Positions 1-5,039 of a stretch of 7,709 bases of DNA are shown one piece after another; the stretch's first letter is position 1, and each line of letters begins with the position of its first letter. This DNA comes from Aquificota bacterium. GTDB taxonomy: Bacteria; Aquificota; Aquificia; Aquificales; Hydrogenothermaceae. The DNA lies in NCBI GenBank assembly GCA_013153295.1, contig JAADEV010000138.1, positions 1 through 7,709 on the forward strand, written 5' to 3'. The position numbers and the translations under genes are program-made. The notes under the pieces are model-generated. The model made no database searches. It was not told the origin of the DNA and saw only the letters and a program-made list of their open reading frames with translations.

Positions 1-63
1 AAGCACAGCATCAGCCTGTTTTATACTCTCTTTAGCCCTTTCTATCTCTTTTTGTATATCCAT
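1..63 (-). CDS. N-terminal fragment of a divergent gene; possibly Sir2-like NAD-dependent deacylase
   Basis: An open frame reads leftward from an ATG at 63-61 off the window edge, giving 21 codons without a stop. The peptide begins MDIQKEIERAKESIKQA and continues DAVL, an amphipathic helix leading into a hydrophobic stretch. A G-rich weak Shine-Dalgarno (GGGGAT on the minus strand) lies just upstream, and codon use (AGG, ATA) matches the neighbouring genes. Sir2-family deacylases often start this way: a helix with a 'xxAxxxIxxADxVL' pattern just before the GAGIS/GAGMG NAD-binding loop. That loop would lie outside the window, so the family is a guess from a short helical segment. Many other proteins could begin like this. 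I am fairly sure it is a real gene start and unsure of its function. Confidence 0.5.
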   Translation of the reverse strand, partial: MDIQKEIERAKESIKQADAVL

Positions 64-96
64 CTTTGTATCCCCAATCTGGTTAAAACAAGATTT

Positions 97-125
97 GTTA
101 TAGTATAGCAAAAGGCTTGTGAAAA
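97..125 (-). promoter_or_regulatory. candidate sigma-70 promoter for the leftward gene
   Basis: Read on the minus strand, TTTTCA (125-120) is followed after 17 nt by TATAAC (102-97), a 4/6 and a 5/6 match to the -35 and -10 consensus. An overlapping TATACT at 107-102 is an alternative -10. Transcription would begin near 90, leaving a leader of about 27 nt before the ATG at 63. In AT-rich DNA such matches are common, so this is only a candidate. Confidence 0.3.
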
Positions 126-187
126 AAGGTATTGTAGCGGTGTTAGGAGGTTCCCCTATCTATTCCACAAACAAAGTTGTTATATTA

Positions 188-215
188 CCTACAATTATCC
201 TATTGATATTATAAT
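188..215 (+). promoter_or_regulatory. candidate sigma-70 promoter for the CBS-lolC-lolD genes
   Basis: A perfect TATAAT stands at 210-215. The best -35 at acceptable distance is weak (CCTACA at 188-193, 16-nt spacer, 3/6 match). Transcription would start near 222, giving a leader of about 33 nt to the ATG at 255. A short inverted repeat AACAA-AG-TTGTT (170-181) lies just upstream, where an activator could bind, but it is too short to be convincing. The strong -10 with a poor -35 would fit an activated promoter; that is inference. Confidence 0.4.
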
Positions 216-241
216 GGTTTTATTAATGGATTTTACCGTAT

Positions 242-248
242 GGAGGGG
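242..248 (+). promoter_or_regulatory. Shine-Dalgarno that sets the CBS gene start at 255
   Basis: GGAGGGG at 242-248 sits 6 nt before the ATG at 255. An in-frame ATG at 240 overlaps this element and has no purine-rich sequence of its own upstream (the preceding bases are TTTTACCGT). The protein therefore most likely starts at 255, not 240. This also makes it begin MLVKDIM, the usual onset of a CBS module. Confidence 0.8.
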
Positions 249-254
249 ATAGAT

Positions 255-644
255 ATGCTTGTGAAAGATATTATGAGAACAGATGTTTTGACCATATCAC
301 CTTTTGCATCTATTAAAGACGCCCTGAAGATGATGAGAGACCAAGAGGTTAAAGCCCTTGTTGTTGATAAGCAACACCCACACGACGCTTACGGAATAAT
401 CACCTATACCAGTATACTAAAAGCAGTATACGCAGAGGACGGGGATATAGAGCTACTAAATGTTTACGATATAGCTATAAAACCGGCAATATCCATATCC
501 TCTGAGCTTGAGATAAAATACGCCGCCAGAATGATGGTTAACTTTAATATAAAAAGATTACTTGTGCTTGAAAACAACCAGCTAAAGGGTATTATCTCAA
601 TGACTGATATTATTGAACACCTGTTTAAAGAGTTAGGAGATTAA
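255..644 (+). CDS. small stand-alone tandem CBS-domain protein
   Basis: This 129-residue protein consists of one CBS pair (Bateman module) and nothing else. CBS1 spans about residues 1-62 and CBS2 about 66-129. Each begins with a strand-helix unit (VKDIMRTDVLTISP; VYDIAIKPAISIS) and ends with a 'GIIxxTxI' strand-helix. Such pairs usually bind adenine nucleotides at the interface, with ribose held by a T/S-x-T/S-D motif. CBS2 has an intact version (SMTDI), while CBS1 reads TYTSI, with Ser in place of Asp, so one of the two sites may be altered or empty. There is no signal peptide or membrane segment, so it should be cytoplasmic. Its stop is 5 nt before the Lol permease ATG, and the Shine-Dalgarno of that gene (AGGAGA, 635-640) lies inside this one, so the two are probably co-transcribed. 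A regulatory role toward the Lol genes is possible but unproven. Family confidence is high; function is unknown. Confidence 0.85.
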   Translation: MLVKDIMRTDVLTISPFASIKDALKMMRDQEVKALVVDKQHPHDAYGIITYTSILKAVYAEDGDIELLNVYDIAIKPAISISSELEIKYAARMMVNFNIKRLLVLENNQLKGIISMTDIIEHLFKELGD

Positions 645-649
645 AGACA

Positions 650-1855
650 ATGCCCCTATACCTGCGTATAGCCATTAGATACCTACTTTCCCCAAAATCA
701 AAAGCCCTATCGTTTATGAGTATTATATCCTTCGTTGGGATAGCAGTTGGGGTTGGGGCTTTACTTATAACCCTTGCTGTTATGGGCGGTTTCCAATGGG
801 GTCTTAAAGAGAAACTACTGGAGAACACCCCACATATAGTAATCTTTAAGATGGTAGGCAAGTTTACAGAGTATAAACTACTATACCCCCGTATACAGAA
901 GATAGAAGAGGTTGAGGACTTCCAACCTTTTATATACCTACAGGCGTTGGCATCAAAGGACAAAAGTGTAAAATCAATAGTTGTAAGGGGTGTCCCACCT
1001 GACAAAGACCTGATAAACCTACGGGAAAAGGTTATAGCAGGAAGGTATGAGGATTTCCTAAAGAAAGATTATGTGATTATAGGCAAGGATATTGCATTTG
1101 CCCTTGATGTATGGGCAGGGGACAGCTTTAAGGTAATGTCCCCATTTGGCAGAAAAACACCCCTCGGTTTTTTACCTAAAGTAAAAAAGGTTTATGTGGC
1201 GGCGGTGGTTGATTTTGGAATGTATGAGTATAACTCAACATTTGTCCAGATGAAACTAAAGGAAGCCCAGCAGTTTTTCGGTATGAAAGACGCAATAACA
1301 GGGATACAGCTAAAGCTAAAAGACCCTTACAAAGCAGAAGAGGTAAAGGAAAAACTACAGTCATTCCTCTCATACCCCTATATAGTTAGAAGTTGGATAG
1401 ATATGAACAAAAGCCTATTTCAGGCATTACAGCTTGAAAAGTTTGCAATGTTCTTGGTTATAGCCCTAATAGTTCTTGTGGCGTCCTTTAATGTATCCAG
1501 CTTACTTATAACAAAATCAAGGGAAAAAAGGAAAGATATAGCAATACTTAAAACAATAGGGGCTACAAACAGCTTTATACTGAAGGTTTTCCTCTGGCAG
1601 GGATTACTTATAGGACTTGCAGGAACAACTGTAGGTAGTATTATAGGCTTTTCTGTAATATACATAGCCGATACCTACCAGCTTATAAAACTAAACCCAG
1701 AGGTTTATATGATAGAGTATCTACCCCTTAAGATACAGATGTTGGATATTGGGTTAGTTTATATAGCCTCACTTGTTATATGTTTCGTATCCTCGTTTTT
1801 ACCTGCATACTTTGCCTCTAAAGAGGTTCCTGCAGAGGTTTTAAGGTATGAATGA
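650..1855 (+). CDS. lolC: LolC/LolE-family lipoprotein-releasing permease
   Basis: This 401-residue inner-membrane protein has the full LolC/LolE (FtsX/MacB-like) plan: a short cytoplasmic N-terminus, TM1 about 22-46, a large periplasmic domain about 47-264, TM2 about 266-288, TM3 about 311-340 and TM4 about 364-390, ending in the typical PAEVLRYE. The cytoplasmic loop SREKRKDIAILKTIGAT (290-306) is the family's coupling segment that contacts the ATPase. With LolD it would drive outer-membrane-bound lipoproteins out of the inner membrane onto LolA. Residues about 168-182 (TPLGFLPK region) lie where E. coli LolC has its LolA-binding hook; that match is inference from position. The start is supported by AGGAGA 9 nt upstream. 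The 3' end overlaps lolD by 8 nt, implying translational coupling. Only one such permease gene is present here, so it may act as a homodimer (as in LolF-type systems), or its partner may lie elsewhere. The C versus E assignment is uncertain. Confidence 0.88.
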   Translation: MPLYLRIAIRYLLSPKSKALSFMSIISFVGIAVGVGALLITLAVMGGFQWGLKEKLLENTPHIVIFKMVGKFTEYKLLYPRIQKIEEVEDFQPFIYLQALASKDKSVKSIVVRGVPPDKDLINLREKVIAGRYEDFLKKDYVIIGKDIAFALDVWAGDSFKVMSPFGRKTPLGFLPKVKKVYVAAVVDFGMYEYNSTFVQMKLKEAQQFFGMKDAITGIQLKLKDPYKAEEVKEKLQSFLSYPYIVRSWIDMNKSLFQALQLEKFAMFLVIALIVLVASFNVSSLLITKSREKRKDIAILKTIGATNSFILKVFLWQGLLIGLAGTTVGSIIGFSVIYIADTYQLIKLNPEVYMIEYLPLKIQMLDIGLVYIASLVICFVSSFLPAYFASKEVPAEVLRYE

Positions 1856-2519
1856 ACCATTACTAAAAGCTGAAAATATAGTAAAGGAGTATAAAGCAGA
1901 AACCCACACAGTTTACGCCCTTAAAGGGGTTTCCCTGTCTATAATGGAAGGGGAGATGGTAGCCCTAATGGGACCCTCAGGCTCAGGGAAAAGCACACTT
2001 TTACATATACTTGGGGGGATAGATATTCCAACATCAGGGAAGGTGTTTATACAAGGTAAAGATATATTCTCTATGGACGATAAAACCCTTGCAAGGTTTA
2101 GAAACAAAAATATAGGCTTTGTGTTCCAGTTCCACTACCTACTGCCGGAGTTTACAGCTGTTGAAAATGTGATGATACCCTTACAGATTTATAGTAATAG
2201 GGAACCGAGGAAGGAAGCGGAGGAGATACTAACAAAACTGGGGCTAAAAGACCGTTTAGACCATAAACCTTCCCAACTTTCAGGGGGGGAGCAACAGAGG
2301 GTAGCAATAGCAAGGGCAATAATAGGAAAGCCGAAACTACTACTGGCAGACGAACCAACTGGAAACCTTGACGGCGAAAACACAAAAAGGGTAATGGAAA
2401 TACTGAAACAGTTAAACAAAGAAAATAAAATGGGTATGGTTATTGCCACCCACGATAGGGAAGTGGCAGAATATTGTGATAGGATAATCTTTCTAAAAGA
2501 TGGGATTATACAGGGTTGA
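1848..2519 (+). CDS. lolD: LolD, ATPase of the lipoprotein-releasing ABC transporter
   Basis: This 223-residue ABC ATPase has all catalytic motifs: Walker [10 protein letters not shown] (42-50), Q-loop in [18 protein letters not shown] (91-108), signature LSGGEQQR (144-151), Walker B KLLLADEP with catalytic Glu169, D-loop GNLD and H-loop His202. The 'QFHxLLPEFTAxENV' stretch after the Q-loop is characteristic of LolD rather than MacB or FtsE, and the adjacent permease agrees. It would bind the cytoplasmic face of the LolC/E-type protein and power lipoprotein extraction. The ATG at 1848 lies within the last codons of the permease gene (8-nt overlap). A GAGG at 1835-1838 is 9 nt upstream, so translation is probably coupled. 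Length is normal, with a short C-terminus ending soon after the last strand. No terminator is visible after the TGA. Confidence 0.92.
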   Translation: MNEPLLKAENIVKEYKAETHTVYALKGVSLSIMEGEMVALMGPSGSGKSTLLHILGGIDIPTSGKVFIQGKDIFSMDDKTLARFRNKNIGFVFQFHYLLPEFTAVENVMIPLQIYSNREPRKEAEEILTKLGLKDRLDHKPSQLSGGEQQRVAIARAIIGKPKLLLADEPTGNLDGENTKRVMEILKQLNKENKMGMVIATHDREVAEYCDRIIFLKDGIIQG

Positions 2520-2542
2520 AAAATTTAAATTTAGGATATATT
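2516..2542 (+). promoter_or_regulatory. weak candidate promoter upstream of clpC
   Basis: TTGAAA (2516-2521, overlapping the lolD stop) and TATATT (2537-2542) are good hexamers, but the 15-nt spacer is short. Between them lies a 12-bp AT palindrome, AAATTTAAATTT (2521-2532). I see no CIRCE element (HrcA) and no CtsR-type heptad repeat in this 69-nt gap, so there is no sign of the heat-shock control that clpC has in Firmicutes. With no terminator after lolD, clpC may also be read from the upstream promoter. Confidence 0.25.
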
Positions 2543-2588
2543 TACCTACTGCTTAACACAAAAAAGAAACAAATAGAGGTGTTTAGAT

Positions 2589-5039
2589 ATGTTTGAAAAG
2601 TTTAAAGATGAAGCAAGGAAAGTAATACTTTCAGCAAGGGAAAAGGCAATAGAGTATAAAAGCAACTACTTAGGCAGTGAACACCTGCTACTTGCCCTAC
2701 TTGAAAGGGAGGACATACCTATAATTGTCCTAACAAGGTTCGGTTTAACTATAGACAAGATAAAAAGAACATTAACCTCACAGATGGTAAGGGGAAACTT
2801 CTCCGGTGAGGTTCTGTTTGCCCCAGATGCAAAAAGGGTGCTTGAATTTGCAGTGGAAGAGGCAAAAATACTACACCATAAACAGGTCGGACCTGAACAC
2901 CTTTTAATAGGAATAGTAAGGGAAAAAACAGGGTTAGGTGGCAGGGTATTAAGGGGCTTTGGAATAGATGAATACTCTGTTAGAAAAGAGGTTCTACAGA
3001 TACTTGGTGAGATACCACCACAGGACAATATAAAACAGGTGGCAACCCCTAACATAGATAGATTTTCAAGGGATTTAACAGCCCTTGCAAGGGAAGGGAA
3101 ACTTGACCCAGTTATAGGAAGGGACAAAGAGATAGACAGGGTTATACAGATACTATCCCGTAGAAGGAAAAATAACCCAGTTCTAATAGGTGAACCGGGT
3201 GTAGGGAAAACATCTATAGTTGAGGGGCTTGCCCAGAGGATAGCAAACAAAGAAGTGCCAGAAACATTACAGGGAAAAAGGATAGTAGCCTTAGACCTTG
3301 CGGCATTGGTGGCAGGAACGAAATACAGGGGACAGTTTGAAGAAAGGCTGAAAAATATACTTAAAGAGCTTGAAAAGGCATCTAACATAATCCTGTTTAT
3401 AGACGAGCTACACACCCTTGTTGGGGCAGGAGCCGCTGAAGGGTCTATAGATGCGTCAAATATGCTAAAACCAGCCCTTGCAAGGGGAGAGATACAGGTA
3501 ATAGGGGCAACAACAATAGACGAATACAGAAAGTATATAGAGAAAGATGGGGCGTTGGAAAGGAGATTTCAGCCTGTTTTAGTTGAGCCACCGTCCCCAG
3601 AAGACGCATACAAAATACTTATGGGATTAAAGCCAAGGTTTGAAGAGTTCCACGGGGTAGAATACACAAAATCAGCAATACAAAAGGCAGTGGACTACTC
3701 AGTTAAATACATAACAGACAGACACCTACCGGACAAAGCGATAGACCTTATAGATGAGGCTGGGGCATTAGTAAGAATAAGGGAGATGCAACTACCCCCT
3801 AAGCTAAGGAAGATAGAGGAAAAGATAAAGAAACTATCAAAGGAAAAGGATATAGCCGCAAGGGAGCAGGATTACGAAAAGGCGGCGGCATTAAGGGACG
3901 AGGAGCTTAAACTAAGGGCAAAGTTTGAAACCCTAAAAGCAGAATGGAAAGAGAAGAAAAGGCTAAAGAGACCAAAGGTTAAAGACACAGATATAGCACA
4001 GGTTGTAGCAAAATGGACTGGAATACCTGTAGCAAGGTTAACCCAATCACAGGCAGAGAAACTGCTACATATAGAGGAAGAGCTACACAAAAGGGTTGTT
4101 GCCCAAGATGAAGCTATAAACGCCATAGCCAAGGCAATAAGGAGAAACAGCGTAGGGCTGAAAGGTAGCCACAGACCTATAGGAGTGTTTATGTTCCTTG
4201 GACCAACGGGAGTAGGAAAAACAGAAACAGCCAAAGCGTTGGCAGAATACCTGTTTGGCACAGAGGAAGCATTAATAAGGTTTGATATGTCTGAGTATAT
4301 GGAAAAACACACAGTAGCCAGACTAATAGGAGCGCCACCGGGATATGTAGGATACGAAGAAGGGGGACAGCTTACAGAGGCAGTTAGAAGAAGACCATAC
4401 TCAGTTATACTGTTTGACGAGATAGAAAAGGCACACCCAGATGTGTTTAATATCTTCCTACAGATATTTGATGATGGAAGGCTTACAGACAGCTTTGGTA
4501 GGGTTGTGGACTTTAGCAACACAATAATCATAATGACCTCTAACCTTGGGGCAAGGCTAATACTGGAAAGTGGCAAAGTTGGATTTGAGCAAAAAACAGG
4601 AATGTTAGACTACAAAGAGATGAAAAAGAATGTTATGCAACAGGTTAGAAAACATTTTAGCCCTGAGTTCCTAAACAGACTTGACGAAGTTATAGTTTTC
4701 AGACCATTGGACAAAGAAGTTATGAAAGGTATAATTGATATACAACTTGAGGAGATAAACAAAAGGCTAAAGGAATGGGGTATCACTGTAAAACTGTCAA
4801 AGAAGTTTGTAGACCACTTAATAGAAAAGGAGTTCAAACCGGAATTTGGAGCAAGGTCAATAAAAAGGGCTTTACAGTCGTTAGTGGAGGATATGCTTGC
4901 AGAGGAGATACTAAAGGGCAACCTACCGGAAGGTTCATCTGCGGAGATGGTAGTCAAGAAAGATGGCAAAGTTGGAATAAAGGTGAAAAAACCGAAGATA
5001 AAAAAACAGACAAAGAAAAAAGAGGTGGCAACAGCCTGA
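2589..5039 (+). CDS. clpC: ClpC, AAA+ unfoldase subunit of the Clp protease
   Basis: This 816-residue Hsp100 ATPase unfolds substrates and feeds them to ClpP in the cytoplasm. Two Clp_N repeats fill about residues 1-145. AAA-1 has Walker A GEPGVGKT (201-208), Walker B IILFIDE (267-273), sensor GATT (307-310) and Arg fingers at 324-325. The short middle domain carries a UVR motif (QDYEKAAALRDEE, 427-439), which marks ClpC and separates it from ClpB and ClpA. AAA-2 has Walker A GPTGVGKT (538-545), Walker B ILFDE ending at Glu611, and sensor-2 GAR (754-756). VGF at 664-666 is the ClpP-docking loop of the ClpC type, so this is a protease partner. Glu31 and Glu103 align with the phosphoarginine-docking glutamates of Bacillus ClpC, and Tyr429 with its Phe436 (alignment from memory). 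The tail is Lys-rich (KKPKIKKQTKKK). GAGGTG lies 7 nt before the ATG. The gene ends in the tandem stop TGA-TAA, which overlaps the bamA start. Confidence 0.96.
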   Translation: MFEKFKDEARKVILSAREKAIEYKSNYLGSEHLLLALLEREDIPIIVLTRFGLTIDKIKRTLTSQMVRGNFSGEVLFAPDAKRVLEFAVEEAKILHHKQVGPEHLLIGIVREKTGLGGRVLRGFGIDEYSVRKEVLQILGEIPPQDNIKQVATPNIDRFSRDLTALAREGKLDPVIGRDKEIDRVIQILSRRRKNNPVLIGEPGVGKTSIVEGLAQRIANKEVPETLQGKRIVALDLAALVAGTKYRGQFEERLKNILKELEKASNIILFIDELHTLVGAGAAEGSIDASNMLKPALARGEIQVIGATTIDEYRKYIEKDGALERRFQPVLVEPPSPEDAYKILMGLKPRFEEFHGVEYTKSAIQKAVDYSVKYITDRHLPDKAIDLIDEAGALVRIREMQLPPKLRKIEEKIKKLSKEKDIAAREQDYEKAAALRDEELKLRAKFETLKAEWKEKKRLKRPKVKDTDIAQVVAKWTGIPVARLTQSQAEKLLHIEEELHKRVVAQDEAINAIAKAIRRNSVGLKGSHRPIGVFMFLGPTGVGKTETAKALAEYLFGTEEALIRFDMSEYMEKHTVARLIGAPPGYVGYEEGGQLTEAVRRRPYSVILFDEIEKAHPDVFNIFLQIFDDGRLTDSFGRVVDFSNTIIIMTSNLGARLILESGKVGFEQKTGMLDYKEMKKNVMQQVRKHFSPEFLNRLDEVIVFRPLDKEVMKGIIDIQLEEINKRLKEWGITVKLSKKFVDHLIEKEFKPEFGARSIKRALQSLVEDMLAEEILKGNLPEGSSAEMVVKKDGKVGIKVKKPKIKKQTKKKEVATA
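5022..5028 (+). promoter_or_regulatory. Shine-Dalgarno of bamA inside the end of clpC
   Basis: GAGGTGG at 5022-5028 is the only strong purine-rich ribosome-binding element near the bamA signal peptide. It lies 7 nt before CTG 5036 and 10 nt before ATA 5039, normal spacing for either. No ATG, GTG or TTG occurs downstream within reach in the bamA frame, so this element is the main evidence for a non-standard start. Part of the sequence also encodes Glu-Val near the ClpC C-terminus, so the match could be fortuitous. Confidence 0.55.

Noticed and set aside
131..195. Inverted repeats in the divergent intergenic region (ATTGTAG/CTACAAT and TTGT-N10-ACAA)
   Set aside because: The arms are 4-7 bases long in AT-rich DNA, with a 51-nt loop for the longer pair, and match no regulator box I know (not FNR TTGAT-N4-ATCAA, Fur or CIRCE).
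240..254. CBS gene start at ATG 240
   Set aside because: This ATG overlaps the GGAGGGG Shine-Dalgarno of the ATG at 255 and has no ribosome-binding sequence of its own; the five extra residues add nothing to the CBS fold.
2666..3415. Long minus-strand open frame opposite clpC, and a similar one at 3872-4576
   Set aside because: Both are Ser/Leu-rich antisense shadows of the AGG/AAA/ATA-rich clpC sequence, with no recognisable domain.
4775..5035. Extending bamA upstream to the ATG at 4775, inside clpC
   Set aside because: The added residues are Cys-, Trp- and Gly-rich, look like an out-of-frame reading of the conserved ClpC C-terminal domain, and would bury the signal peptide 88 residues inside the protein.
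4998..5039. A ClpC-BamA fusion by -1 frameshifting on the A7 run (5000-5006)
   Set aside because: The heptamer A-AAA-AAA is in slippery register and a -1 shift would enter the bamA frame, but the product would join a cytoplasmic unfoldase to an outer-membrane barrel with an internal signal peptide. Poly-A lysine codons are common in this Lys-rich tail, and I see no convincing stimulatory element placed just downstream.
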